64,000 nt of DNA from Bacteroidaceae bacterium (GTDB lineage Bacteria; Bacteroidota; Bacteroidia; Bacteroidales; Bacteroidaceae), in assembly GCA_902362375.1 (NCBI GenBank), contig CABIVS010000015.1, positions 77,851 through 141,850 on the forward strand, read 5' to 3'. Under the pieces are notes generated by a model. It saw only the letters and a list, made by a program, of their open reading frames with translations. It had not been told where the DNA came from and ran no database searches. Below, in pieces: positions 1 through 10,600 of this stretch. The translations under genes and the position numbers were made by a program. Within the stretch, counting starts at the first letter, position 1. Every line of letters starts with the position of its first letter.

Positions 1-1
1 A

Positions 2-940
2 AATGAAATAACGGAAGAGATCGGGCATCTTTTGGGTTTGCGCGGAAGTTTGTCGGAAAGTTCATGTGGGACGACTTTAAAAGTTGGGGATGATGATTGT
101 CTGGCCGTTTACTTTGGTTATCATCCTTTCAAAGGATGTGAGAACTGCTATGATGAACGAGAGCAGCTTCGCCAATGGATAGATCATCATTTGCCGGATC
201 GTATTCGTTTGTTCCGATCATCAGAAGAAGAGAAGCTTGATACTGGGTTTTCAAAGGATTATGCAATAAGAATATCGGATTTGCAGACCGTAGTAAGCCG
301 GTTGGATAAGATTGTATATAAAGGAAAAAAAGGAGATAGGGGAAGTTCACTCAATGATATATATAGAAAGGCTATTCGTTTGTATGGAAGTTATCTGGTG
401 GAAATAGCGAAAGCGGTAGGCAGCTCTCAGCCGGCGGAGATACAGCATCAGGCAATGCTTGATCTGGATACATATTTATTTCATCCTGCTAAAAAGATGG
501 AATGTGCTTATGTAAAAGAGAATTTGTTGGAAGTGAGGAACCATATCCTATATCCGGAATTGGTGAAATTGTTTAAGCAATTGTTGAGTGTTAAGACAAT
601 TTCGGCTCTTCGATTGCAGGCATTGCGAAGTGACAGGAAAGCCTATGATGATATTGATTTTTTCCAGGATCTTTATGAAGGGTTGTTCAATGGTTTTGAT
701 CCGTCGTCTGCCGTTACTTATGAACAGATGGATATGCAGCTGATATGTCTGGAAACATGGCTGGATATGATACAGGAAGACGCTAAACATAATGGTATGG
801 CGAAACGTTTAAAGGATGAATTGTATCATCTGTGTGGTAGGTTGGAGAAGCTTAGTACAACACATCCCCAGGTGGAAGTGCGTGATATGTATATTTTGCT
901 TGTGGAAAGAATGAGCCAATATTTCCATGTGGTTTCTTGA
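2..940 (+). CDS. Hypothetical protein, 5'-truncated by the window edge
   Basis: The reading frame is open from base 2 with no stop, so the gene begins before the window and only the last 312 codons or so are seen. The TTG at 32 is internal rather than a convincing start. I do not recognise the family. The visible part has a Cys pair (CENC) in its first 50 residues and is then mostly predicted helix with many charged residues. There is no signal peptide or membrane segment in the visible part, so a cytoplasmic protein is likely. It ends at TGA 938-940, about 120 bp before the radical SAM gene, which has its own promoter word. No function is assigned. Confidence 0.7.
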   Translation, partial: NEITEEIGHLLGLRGSLSESSCGTTLKVGDDDCLAVYFGYHPFKGCENCYDEREQLRQWIDHHLPDRIRLFRSSEEEKLDTGFSKDYAIRISDLQTVVSRLDKIVYKGKKGDRGSSLNDIYRKAIRLYGSYLVEIAKAVGSSQPAEIQHQAMLDLDTYLFHPAKKMECAYVKENLLEVRNHILYPELVKLFKQLLSVKTISALRLQALRSDRKAYDDIDFFQDLYEGLFNGFDPSSAVTYEQMDMQLICLETWLDMIQEDAKHNGMAKRLKDELYHLCGRLEKLSTTHPQVEVRDMYILLVERMSQYFHVVS

Positions 941-1018
941 GTATCATTGAATAATGATGATTTATTGGGGATGATGAAAAAATGGTGGTACAGGTAGGAT
1001 AACCTGTAAGTTTTGGGT

Positions 1019-1026
1019 TATCTTTG
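1019..1026 (+). promoter_or_regulatory. Bacteroides-type -7 element
   Basis: TATCTTTG matches the Bacteroides primary sigma -7 consensus TAnnTTTG exactly and lies 31 bp before the ATG at 1058. No well-placed -33 TTTG is visible. Confidence 0.5.
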
Positions 1027-1057
1027 CAAAGATTTATGAAGTAAATGATAAAAAAAG

Positions 1058-1831
1058 ATGACTATTATTTTTCCTTCACCCATCTTCGGTCCTATACATT
1101 CCCGCCGTCTGGGTGTTTCTTTGGGAATTAACTTATTACCGGGTGACGGTAAGGTCTGTTCATTCGACTGCATCTACTGTGAATGTGGTTTCAATGCCGA
1201 TCATCGTGCAAAGAAGCCTCTCCCAACCCGTGAAGAAGTCCGTGCGGCTCTTGAAGAAAAACTGAAAGATATGCAGGCGAACGGTCCTGCCCCTGATGTG
1301 CTGACGTTTGCCGGAAACGGTGAACCGACTGCTCATCCCCATTTCCCGGAAATTATAGAAGATACGCTTGCGCTTCGCGATCAGTATTTCCCGAAAGCGA
1401 AAGTAAGTGTATTGAGTAACTCTACGTTTATAGACCGTCCTGCTGTATTCGAAGCACTGAACAAGATAGATAATAATATATTGAAACTGGATACAGTGGA
1501 TGAAGAATATATTCATTTATTAGATCGTCCTAATGGAAAATATTCCGTTAAGAAGATCATCGGAAAGATGAAAGAGTTCAAAGGAAACTGCATTGTGCAA
1601 ACGATGTTTCTGAAAGGAGGTTATCAGGGAAAGGACATGGATAATACATCTGATAAATATGTGCTTCCCTGGATAGAAGCAGTGAAGGAAATCGCTCCCC
1701 GTCAAGTGATGATTTATACGATTGACCGGGAAACACCCGACCATGACTTACAGAAAGCTACGCATGAAGAATTAGACCGTATTGTAGCTTTACTGGAGAA
1801 AGAAGGGATTTCGGCAACAGCTTCTTATTAG
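1058..1831 (+). CDS. Radical SAM protein
   Basis: A 257-residue cytoplasmic radical SAM enzyme. The cluster-binding motif CSFDCIYCECG, about residues 34-44, has the CxxxCxxC spacing that binds the 4Fe-4S cluster for S-adenosylmethionine cleavage. It is followed by a glycine-rich segment (TFAGNGEPTAHP) typical of the SAM-binding part of the TIM barrel. This short form without extra C-terminal domains resembles uncharacterised members near the wyosine-base/organic-radical-activating groups. The substrate cannot be told from sequence. It starts at an ATG 31 bp behind a TATCTTTG promoter word and ends at a perfect stem-loop. It is convergent with the HTCS gene and seems to be transcribed alone. 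Confidence 0.85.
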   Translation: MTIIFPSPIFGPIHSRRLGVSLGINLLPGDGKVCSFDCIYCECGFNADHRAKKPLPTREEVRAALEEKLKDMQANGPAPDVLTFAGNGEPTAHPHFPEIIEDTLALRDQYFPKAKVSVLSNSTFIDRPAVFEALNKIDNNILKLDTVDEEYIHLLDRPNGKYSVKKIIGKMKEFKGNCIVQTMFLKGGYQGKDMDNTSDKYVLPWIEAVKEIAPRQVMIYTIDRETPDHDLQKATHEELDRIVALLEKEGISATASY

Positions 1832-1844
1832 TTTTTTCATAAAA

Positions 1845-1870
1845 TGCCGCCTCTTTTTGTTGAGGCGGCA
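1845..1870. terminator. Stem-loop terminator between convergent genes
   Basis: A perfect 9-bp stem, TGCCGCCTC/GAGGCGGCA, with an 8-nt loop lies between the radical SAM stop (1831) and the HTCS stop (1904). Read on the minus strand it is followed by ATTTTATG. It probably serves both genes. Confidence 0.7.
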
Positions 1871-1903
1871 CAAATACATAAATATAAGTATAATAGAAGA
1901 ATC

Positions 1904-4900
1904 TTATCCTCCTTTCTTCACATAATCTTTCGGCAATATCCCAAATTGCTTTTGGAAGCAACGGGCAAAATACGAAGGATTATTGAATCCTACGATGAAA
2001 CAAACCTCATTAATCCGGTATTCTCCTTCACGCAGAAGTTCTCCGGCCGTTTTGAGCCGTATCAACCGGATATAATCATTAGGTGGCATTCCGGTCAATC
2101 CTTTCAACTTGCGTTGCAGATTAGAACGGCTGATTGCCATTTCTTCCGCCATCTTGTCGATGGTAAATTCTTCATTGGTGAAATTCCGGGTAATAATTTC
2201 ATTAATCGTGGTAAGCCATTTCACATCCGTTTTATTCATTAATGTCTGGTCGTATGACATATTCGGCACGGTTGTGAAGTGATTGAACAGCATACGCCTG
2301 TTTTCCAGCAGATTATTGATAGTGGCTTTCATATGACTTAGGGAGAAAGGTTTTTCTATGTAAGCATCTGCTCCATAGTCGAGACCTGCAATTTTCGAAT
2401 CGATGCTGTCGAGTGCCGAAAGTAAGATAAACGGGATATGGCAAAGCATATTGTCGGAACGGATGGCTTTTAATAATTCGAATCCGTCCATATGCGGCAT
2501 GACGATATCACTGATAATAAGGTCTACTGTCGTTGTTTCCAGACATTCCAATGCTTCCTTGCCATTGGTCGCTGTGTGGATGGTATAGGCATTTCCCAGA
2601 TTCTTAGCCAGAAATTCCAGCATATCCGTCGTATCTTCCACAACGAGCAGAGAGTAACTGCCGGATTCGGCTTCTTCTTCCGGAGCGGGACCTTCATCGG
2701 GCATAGAAGTGACGGCGTGGGTTGCCGGAATACTTTTCTCTAAATAAGGGATTTCCACACACACTTCGCAACCTTCGGCATAATTAGGGTTAATAAAAAC
2801 TTTCCCGTTATGTTTTTCGACTAATAGTTTGACAAGGCTTAGCCCGATACCTACTCCCGATCCGTTATTGCCGGCATTTCCCACCTGATAAAAGGGTTCG
2901 AACACCTTGCTGCATTCATCTTGCGGAATTCCCGGCCCGTCATCGCGTACACAGATGGAAAGAGTACGTCCTTCGGCGGACAAATGCTCGTCCAGAATCA
3001 CCATAATACGGCTGCGGGCATATTTCATGGCATTCGTCAACAGGTTACTGACGATTTTCGTCAGTGCTTCCTGATCTACATTATATTGCAGATGTTCTTT
3101 CGGAAGAGAGACACTGAAGGATATTCCGGTCAGCGAGATGGCCCGGAAGCGGTCGATGATTTCCTCGGTCATCCGGTTGATATTTACCTCATTGAATGAA
3201 AGCGCATATCCTTCCTTATCCACTTTGCGGAAGTCGAGCAATTGTTTGATAAGTTCCATCAGGCGGTTGGTGTTTTTCCGTATCACCGACAGGTTACTTT
3301 CTACTTCACTGTTCCATTCATGTGTTTCCAAAATAGCTTCCAGCGGAGCTTTGATAAGGCTTACCGGAGTCTTGATTTCATGCGCAACCTGTGTAAAGAA
3401 CGTTATCTTTGACTGGAACAATTCCTGATTCTTGATTTGTTCCATCTCTTTCATCTTCCTTAATTTCACGGCCTGTTGCTTACGCAGATAAAGCCTTACC
3501 AGAAAATAAGTGAAGCCACATGCAATTAGTAAATAGAAAATCTTGGCGTAGATCGTCTTCCAGGGTGGAGGAAGAACTTCAATATGCAGACAGCAGTCGT
3601 CATTGCTCCAATATTCATCGTTGTTGCTGGATTTCACACGGAACGTATATTCACCCGGAGGCAGGTTGAGAAAGGATACGTTATGTTTGTCCGTGTATAT
3701 CCATTCCTTGTGGATGCCGTCCAGTTTGTAGGCATATAAATTCTTGCTGGGAGCCACATAACTTAGACTTTCAAATGTGATGTCGAACGAAACTACCTGA
3801 TAAGGAATGGTAACCTGTCCGCTAAGGGCAGGAATGCGTTTGCTAAGGCTCACCTTATCATCGGGACTGTGTATATACACTGCCGAAATAGATGCCGTGG
3901 GCTTTACCTTATTGATCGATAATTTGAACGGATAGAAACTGTTGAATCCGTTCACCCCACCGAAATAAAATTTCCCGTCACGGGCTTGCATGGAAGAACG
4001 GAAGTTGAACTGGTTGCTTTGCAATCCGTCCTCAATGGTATAAAGTTGTGCCCGCTTGTTTTGCGGCTCATAACGGATCAGTCCCCTGTTGGAAGAAAGC
4101 CAATAGTTACCCGATTGATCGTCCAGTATGCCGTAAATGATATTGTTCGGCAGATTCTCTTTGGTAGAGAAATTTTCAAAATGGTCCTCCTGATAGTGAT
4201 AACGGCAGATGCCGCCTCCCTCGGTACAAAACCATAGATTCTGTTTATGGTCGATATACACACGGATAACCCAGTTGCTACAGGGAGAAGCAGGGTCAGC
4301 CGGATCGTTACGGTAGTTGTGCAGCTTACCGGTCTGGCGATTATAACGCCAGATGCCGTCCCTTTTACTTGCCAGCCATAAGTCCCCATACTGGTCTTCC
4401 ACCATATCGTAGATAAAGATATGACTTAAAGGTTCCAGTGTCCGGAACGAATCACTGTCCGCATCATACCGGCAGAACCCGGACAGAGTGCCCAAATAAA
4501 TACTGCCATCTTTCGTTTGATAAATGGAATAGATATGATCGTTAGGAATGGAATGCGGGTTAGTACGGTTGTGGCGATAGTTCTTTGTTTTTCCCGTTTG
4601 GATATCCAGGATATATAACCCCCGTGAGAAACTGCCGATCCACAGCTTTCCTTCGTTGTAGAGCAGCGCATGGATATTGTGATAACCGATATTGGGATTA
4701 TTGCTTCTCAATAGATGATTCTTAAACTTCTTCGTGCGGGGATCAAAGAGATTCAATCCGCCGTCTTCGGTAGCAATCCAGATGTTGCCGTCGGGATCTT
4801 CGCAAAATTGGCTGATAACATTTCCCGAAAGAGAATTCTCCGTACCGTTGGGATAATACCACTCGATATCCTTATGCTTGGGAGACAGGTAACTTACTCC

Positions 4901-5875
4901 ACTGAAATATGTCCCGATCCAGATTCCCCCTTCCCTGTCCTGATAACAGGCATAGATACTTTCTTTGCTTTGTTCATCGTCGGTCGGCAGACACTCTCCT
5001 GTGGTGGTGTTGAATGTGTAAAGTCCGTCATCGGAGCCGAGATAGAAAGAGTTGGCTGTCCGTTGAAACAGGGTGCGGATGCGTGGGATGGTGAGTGTGT
5101 CCCCTTCTCCGAAGTAATAGCGGAATTGCCCTGTCTCCTTATTGAAACGTGCCAGTCCTCCGTACCATGTACCCGCCCATAGCACTCCCTGCGAACTTTC
5201 CATCAAAGAAATAATTTCGTTGCAGGCAGGACGTCCGAAAGAAGTCTCTTCGGATATATACCCTGTGAAGTTGTCCGTGCGCTGGTTGTATTTCGCAAGG
5301 CCATTCCGCGTGCCTATCCAGATTGTCCCGAATGAATCATTGCAGACCACCCACACATGGTTGTCCGGCAATGAGTGAGGGTCGGAGAGAGAATGTAGAT
5401 ACTGCTTCAATGTTCCCCTTTTCTCGTTGTAGACAAACAATCCGCTGGCTGTTCCGATCCATAGCTGTCCGGAGTTGTCATAAGCCATCCCGAAGACACT
5501 GTTGACTGTCACTCCATCTTCTGTCCGGCGGTCGAATACGGAAAATTTCTCTTCCTGCGAGTCGAATAAATACAGTTTTTCCGTGCTTGCCACCCAAATC
5601 AGATTGTTATCCGGATGTCGGCAGATGGTTACTATATTCATATAACTGTTTCCGCCGTTTTCTGACGAATGTCCGTAGTTGGTAAACTCGATGCCGTTGA
5701 AACGATTCAGTCCGTCCTGTGTGGCAAACCACATATATCCGATGCTATCCTGAAGGATGCTCCGGACACAATTGCCCGATAGCCCCGATCTAACGTCATA
5801 TTTCTTGTAGATATTGGCGAAGACCAGAGAGACCGATGCCAGCAGTATGCATATGGATAAGACGGACCGTTTCAT
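1904..5875 (-). CDS. Hybrid two-component system regulator (HTCS) of PUL 1
   Basis: A 1323-residue one-protein signalling system spanning the inner membrane. Domains in order: Sec signal peptide (1-20); periplasmic two-propeller sensor of Reg_prop repeats (many WIGT-type blades, about 30-670); Y_Y_Y domain (about 680-775); one membrane helix (about 779-797); histidine kinase with H-box VAHEIKTPVSLI (His near 830) and HATPase; receiver domain with phospho-acceptor Asp in SDIVMPHMDG (near 1123); and an AraC-type helix-turn-helix at the C terminus (about 1220-1320). Family members bind oligosaccharides released by their cognate PUL and activate the adjacent susC operon. The gene lies 98 bp downstream of the acetylesterase on the same strand, so the two may be co-transcribed. 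All key residues are present. Confidence 0.95.
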   Translation of the reverse strand: MKRSVLSICILLASVSLVFANIYKKYDVRSGLSGNCVRSILQDSIGYMWFATQDGLNRFNGIEFTNYGHSSENGGNSYMNIVTICRHPDNNLIWVASTEKLYLFDSQEEKFSVFDRRTEDGVTVNSVFGMAYDNSGQLWIGTASGLFVYNEKRGTLKQYLHSLSDPHSLPDNHVWVVCNDSFGTIWIGTRNGLAKYNQRTDNFTGYISEETSFGRPACNEIISLMESSQGVLWAGTWYGGLARFNKETGQFRYYFGEGDTLTIPRIRTLFQRTANSFYLGSDDGLYTFNTTTGECLPTDDEQSKESIYACYQDREGGIWIGTYFSGVSYLSPKHKDIEWYYPNGTENSLSGNVISQFCEDPDGNIWIATEDGGLNLFDPRTKKFKNHLLRSNNPNIGYHNIHALLYNEGKLWIGSFSRGLYILDIQTGKTKNYRHNRTNPHSIPNDHIYSIYQTKDGSIYLGTLSGFCRYDADSDSFRTLEPLSHIFIYDMVEDQYGDLWLASKRDGIWRYNRQTGKLHNYRNDPADPASPCSNWVIRVYIDHKQNLWFCTEGGGICRYHYQEDHFENFSTKENLPNNIIYGILDDQSGNYWLSSNRGLIRYEPQNKRAQLYTIEDGLQSNQFNFRSSMQARDGKFYFGGVNGFNSFYPFKLSINKVKPTASISAVYIHSPDDKVSLSKRIPALSGQVTIPYQVVSFDITFESLSYVAPSKNLYAYKLDGIHKEWIYTDKHNVSFLNLPPGEYTFRVKSSNNDEYWSNDDCCLHIEVLPPPWKTIYAKIFYLLIACGFTYFLVRLYLRKQQAVKLRKMKEMEQIKNQELFQSKITFFTQVAHEIKTPVSLIKAPLEAILETHEWNSEVESNLSVIRKNTNRLMELIKQLLDFRKVDKEGYALSFNEVNINRMTEEIIDRFRAISLTGISFSVSLPKEHLQYNVDQEALTKIVSNLLTNAMKYARSRIMVILDEHLSAEGRTLSICVRDDGPGIPQDECSKVFEPFYQVGNAGNNGSGVGIGLSLVKLLVEKHNGKVFINPNYAEGCEVCVEIPYLEKSIPATHAVTSMPDEGPAPEEEAESGSYSLLVVEDTTDMLEFLAKNLGNAYTIHTATNGKEALECLETTTVDLIISDIVMPHMDGFELLKAIRSDNMLCHIPFILLSALDSIDSKIAGLDYGADAYIEKPFSLSHMKATINNLLENRRMLFNHFTTVPNMSYDQTLMNKTDVKWLTTINEIITRNFTNEEFTIDKMAEEMAISRSNLQRKLKGLTGMPPNDYIRLIRLKTAGELLREGEYRINEVCFIVGFNNPSYFARCFQKQFGILPKDYVKKGG

Positions 5876-5973
5876 AATTTCCTTTCTTTGTTATCAGGTT
5901 CGGTTCATTTATATGCTGTTTACAGGAGATATAGATCCAGTAAACAGGGTAACTATCCCCTCTGTAGAGGTCT

Positions 5974-7407
5974 CTACTTCACGTCGTCCCACGTATCTGT
6001 GCGGAACGGGAAAGCACTCAATCCGAAAGTATTACGCAGGGTGATGTTTCCTACATAATTACGGAAGGCATAGCGAACGGCAACCGGTTGGGCAACTTCT
6101 TCACTCCACACTTCTACCGTGTTGGTGCGTCCTATAATCTTTGCCTTTGCCGGATAGAACTTCTTGTCGGCTCCCGCTATCTCGAATCCCTCCAGTTCAG
6201 AGAAAGTGGGGAACAGTCCGGCAGGAGCGTTATTGAATGTCACTATGGCCTTGTTGCCGGAATAGTCTACTTTGGTCATCACCGGACCGGTAGATGGCAG
6301 CCTGCGCACACCGTAAGTTTTGGTCAGTGCAAGTGTAGCCAGGCGGAGGCCCACTACTTCTTTCTGGGATGGGTGGATGCAGAATTCGTCACCGATATCG
6401 GTGGTCGGTATGATACCGGAGTTAGGAATTGTTTTCAAGGCTTCCATTTGTGCCTCACGCAATAAGGCGGCACCTGTGTCACGGCTGTCTTTATATTGGT
6501 GAGGGGCAATCTGTACGTAATAGAAAGGCATATCAGGAGCTTCCCATACATTTCTCCATAGCTGCACCATAGCAGTCATCATCGGGGCATAGAATTGGTA
6601 GTTGGATATATTCGATTCTCCCTGATACCAGAGGAAGCCGCGTGCCGTGAAGTTCTTTACAGGCCATAGCATGGTGTCGTACAGTCCCGATAACCGCTGT
6701 GACATACTTAATTTAGGATTGCCGGCTGCTTTCACGTTCATACCTTCAACGGAAGCCAATGTTTTCTCGTCCATCCATGCTTCGATTCGTGAACCGCCCC
6801 AGCTGTTGATAACCAGTCCTACGGGGATATGAAGGCTTTCAGTCAGTTGGCGGGCGAAGAAATAACCTGCGGCACTGCAATCAATGGTTGTTTCAGGAGC
6901 GGGAACTTCCCATTTCCTGTCTTCGAAGTCTGCCCGCTGTTTCTCGTCTTTTGTTCTCGGGACAGTGATAAAACGGATTCTGTCGCGGTAATTGCTTGTG
7001 TTCAGAAGCGTTTCAAGCGAGTTGTCAATGGGCTGTGCGGCATTTCCCATCATGCGCATTTCCATATTCGACTGTCCGGAGCAGATCCACACTTCCCCTA
7101 TCAATATATCCGAGAGAGTGACCGGAGTTCCGTCGCTGATTGTAATAGAATAAGGTGTATATCCTCCTTTGGGAGTATCTACTTTCACCAGCCAGGCCCC
7201 GTCTTTGTCGGTAGATGCTTGATAAGTCCGGTTGTTCCATGAAGTAGTGACGGTTACTTTTTTGCCGTCTGCCCAACCCCATAATTTAACGGAGCTGTTC
7301 TGTTGAAGCACCATGTGATCTCCCATCATTGCGGGAAGTTTTACTTTGCCTTGTGCAAGCGGTAGGAATAAAAGTGATAAAATCAGAAGTAGAAATTGTT
7401 TTTTCAT
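5974..7407 (-). CDS. SGNH-type sialate O-acetylesterase family protein
   Basis: A 477-residue exported esterase that removes O-acetyl groups from sugars. The signal peptide ends near residue 20. The nucleophile motif SGQSNM puts Ser at residue 113. An oxyanion-type block (LWYQGESN) and a C-terminal Asp/His-containing segment (IGDEFCIHPSQK) complete an SGNH-like triad. It resembles sialic-acid 9-O-acetylesterase family proteins, which in Bacteroides PULs often act on acetylated plant or host glycans, so sialic acid need not be the substrate. It diverges from the susC operon and precedes the HTCS gene. In context it probably deacetylates the polymer, or its oligosaccharides, in the periplasm. 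Confidence 0.88.
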   Translation of the reverse strand: MKKQFLLLILSLLFLPLAQGKVKLPAMMGDHMVLQQNSSVKLWGWADGKKVTVTTSWNNRTYQASTDKDGAWLVKVDTPKGGYTPYSITISDGTPVTLSDILIGEVWICSGQSNMEMRMMGNAAQPIDNSLETLLNTSNYRDRIRFITVPRTKDEKQRADFEDRKWEVPAPETTIDCSAAGYFFARQLTESLHIPVGLVINSWGGSRIEAWMDEKTLASVEGMNVKAAGNPKLSMSQRLSGLYDTMLWPVKNFTARGFLWYQGESNISNYQFYAPMMTAMVQLWRNVWEAPDMPFYYVQIAPHQYKDSRDTGAALLREAQMEALKTIPNSGIIPTTDIGDEFCIHPSQKEVVGLRLATLALTKTYGVRRLPSTGPVMTKVDYSGNKAIVTFNNAPAGLFPTFSELEGFEIAGADKKFYPAKAKIIGRTNTVEVWSEEVAQPVAVRYAFRNYVGNITLRNTFGLSAFPFRTDTWDDVK

Positions 7408-7452
7408 ACTGTTTTTTATTAGATATTCGACGAATAGTTATTAGGTATCGGG

Positions 7453-7460
7453 CAAAAATA
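7453..7460 (-). promoter_or_regulatory. -7 element for the esterase/HTCS transcript
   Basis: On the minus strand the word TATTTTTG fits TAnnTTTG and lies 46 bp before the esterase ATG at 7407. It shares the divergent intergenic region with the susC promoter. Confidence 0.4.
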
Positions 7461-7489
7461 CAATCTATTTTTAAATATGGAATAAGAAT

Positions 7490-7537
7490 AGCTGGTCATT
7501 TTCTGATAAAAGCTAGTCGAAATCTTAAAAGCTGGTT
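7490..7537. promoter_or_regulatory. Three direct repeats AGCTRGTY, possible HTCS operator
   Basis: AGCTGGTC (7490-7497), AGCTAGTC (7511-7518) and AGCTGGTT (7530-7537) are spaced 21 and 19 bp, about two helical turns, in the region between the esterase and susC. AraC-type regulators bind such direct repeats. Binding of the neighbouring HTCS here is inference. Confidence 0.35.
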
Positions 7538-7674
7538 TTTCCTTTTCATTCTCGGCCGAATTTTCTTAATTAGTGGCATCAATCGCCTAAACAGTATTAT
7601 TAGGTTGGTTAAATATCCCATTTCTTTGCACTGTGAGTATTTAACAACCTAATTGTTTCATTAAATCTAATCAA

Positions 7675-10600
7675 ATGGAAAAGAAGCATTATCTATTATT
7701 TTTATTGGCTTCGCTCTTTTTACTGACAGATGTGGTGTGGGCACAGACATCTGCTACAGTAAGTGGAGTAGTGATCGATGAGAATGGAGAAACCCTGCCG
7801 GGTGTTTCCGTCGTCGAAGTAGGTACAACGAACGGTGTCTTGACAGATTTGAACGGGCACTACACCTTAAAAACAACTTCTGCCAAACCTTCTGTTTCTT
7901 TCAGTTACATTGGTTATCAAACCACCACGCTTCCCCTGAACGGACGCACGAAACTCGACGTCCGGATGAAGGTGGAAACGAAAGTACTGGATGAAGTAGT
8001 GGTAGTGGGTTACGGTGTGCAGAAGAAAGTGAACCTGACCGGTTCCGTGACTTCCATCAACTTTGCCGACCAGACGGAGGGACGTCCCATCATGAGTGTT
8101 TCTTCCGCTCTTTCGGGACTCGCTGCCGGTATGAACGTGACGCAGGCTTCGGGACAACCCGGATCGGACGGCGCCACCATCCGCGTGCGTGGTAACGGTA
8201 CGTTCAATACCAACTCCCCATTGGTACTGGTAGACGGTATTGAATGGAGCATGGACAACGTGAATCCCAACGACATTGAAAGTATCTCCGTACTGAAAGA
8301 CGCTGCCTCAACAGCTATTTATGGTACGCGTGCCGCTAACGGAGTGATCCTCATCACCACCAAAAGCGGAAAAGGCAAACCGCAAATCTCCTATTCTTAT
8401 TCGGGAGTCGTGCAGATGCCTTACAACAACCTCTCTTTCGTAAGCGACTACGCCCGCTATATGGGACTGGTCAACGAGGCTTGCGAAAATGTGAATACCA
8501 AAGGCATTTTCTCGCAGGAAAGCATTGACCGCTGGAGGGCTGCTTCTGCCGATCCGAACGGACTGAACGAATACGGAGTGCCCAATTACGTGGCCTATCC
8601 GAACACGAACTGGTTCGACGAAGTATTCGACACCGGATATTCGCAGGAACACAACCTCTCTGTCTCCGGCAGCTCGGAGAAAGTGAAGTATATGCTCTCT
8701 TTGGGCTATCTCGACAATCAGGGAGTCATGAACCGCTGGAACCTCGATTCAAGTACGCAGAAAATCAATTTCCGTACCAATCTGGAAGCCAAGATTGTGA
8801 AATGGATGACCGTCGGTACCCGCCTTTACGGACAAAAGCAGGATTACGGGATGGCAAACATCAGCAATGGATTCAAGTATCTCTACCAGACTACTCCGGG
8901 GGTATATCCGGGCGAACCGAACTACTGGGGACGTCCCGCACTGGCAAGTGAAGAATCTTCCAATGCCAATAATATCTTCGGGCAGATGGCGGGAGCTACC
9001 GGTTTCAATACCGTATGGCGTCTCAACGCTTCGGTCTACGGAATTATCACTCCTTATAAAGGCCTCAACATCGAAGGTACATTCAACTATTCGCCGACCT
9101 TTACCGACAAGTCTTCCTATAGCCGCCAGAATGGCTATTGGGACTACGTGACCGACCAACGTGTCAGCGAAAGCGCACTGGAGAACGCTTCCATTACCAA
9201 TACAAGCGCGCGCACCTGGCGTCAGAGTGCCGAAATACTGGTACGCTATCATACCACCATCAAGAAAGACCACGATCTGGGTGCATTACTCGGATATTCC
9301 GCACAGGAATATTACAGCAAGAGCTTTGCCGTTTCTCGTAAAGGGGCTACTGACTGGACACTGAACGAATTGAGCACCTATGAAACGCTCGTCAGCTCTT
9401 CCAGCTCGGCACCTGCCAAATGGGGACTGCTCTCCTATTTTGGCCGTGTCAACTATGGATATAAAGGACGCTACCTCTTCGAAGCCAACCTCCGTGCCGA
9501 TGCCTCTTCCCGTTTCGGTGTGAACCAGCGTTGGGGATATTTCCCCTCGTTCTCCGGTGGATGGCGTATCTCGGAAGAATCGTTCATGCAGGGAGCATCC
9601 GACTATCTCTCTAACCTGAAACTGCGTGTTTCGTGGGGAAAGACAGGTAACAACTCTACGGGCAACTACGACTGGCAGGCAAATTATGCCACAGGCAATG
9701 TTGTAATCGATGGTGAAGGAACCAAAGGACTGGTACGTAAAAAACTAAGCAACGACAAACTGCATTGGGAAAGTACCGCAACAACCGACATCGGACTGGA
9801 CTTCGGTTTCTTCAACAACCGCCTGACGGGTGAAATAGACTACTATAATAAATATACTTCAGACATTCTCTACCATCCCGAACTCTATCTCTCGATGGGT
9901 GTTGTCGGCTCTGCTCCCGAAAATCTGGGTGAAGTGCGCAACCGCGGTGTAGAATTTACCCTGAACTGGAACGACCGTATCGGAAAAGACTTTGAATACC
10001 GGGTAGGCATGAACTTCTCTTTCAATGCCAATAAGGTAATGAAATTCAAGGGCGATCTCCAGAAATACTGGACGTATGATGCACAGGGAAACAAAGTCAG
10101 CTATGTCAACAACTTCAGTGATGTGTCCGAATCCGGATTCGGAGGATACATCTGCGAAGGTCGCCAACTGGGTGAAACCTATATGTATAAGGTGTACAGA
10201 GGTTCCGGCGAAGGCTATACCGGAGGTGCGGTGGACGTCCATGCCGGACCGAAGGACGGAATGATACGTACGAAGGAAGACATGGTATGGGTACAGGCGA
10301 TGATTGACTCCGGTTATTCATTCGGAGGAATGAAGACGATTGCCAAAGACCAGCTTTGGTATGGTGACATTCTCTATGCCGACAGCAATGGGGATATGAA
10401 CTATGGTGATACGAACGACAGGGATTTCTCCGGTCATACCAGTGTGCCGAAATTCAACCTGGGCTTCAACTGTGCTTTCTCTTACAAGAATATTGATTTC
10501 TCCATGTTGTGGTCGGGAGCTTTCGGACATTACCTCAACTGGAATACGGATTACTACAACTCCACGCTCGTGAGTCACGGATATGGCATTATCGAACATA

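Noticed and set aside
4715..5182. 155-codon frame opposite the HTCS sensor domain
   Set aside because: It lies entirely antisense to a well-conserved propeller region; its codons mirror the sense gene.
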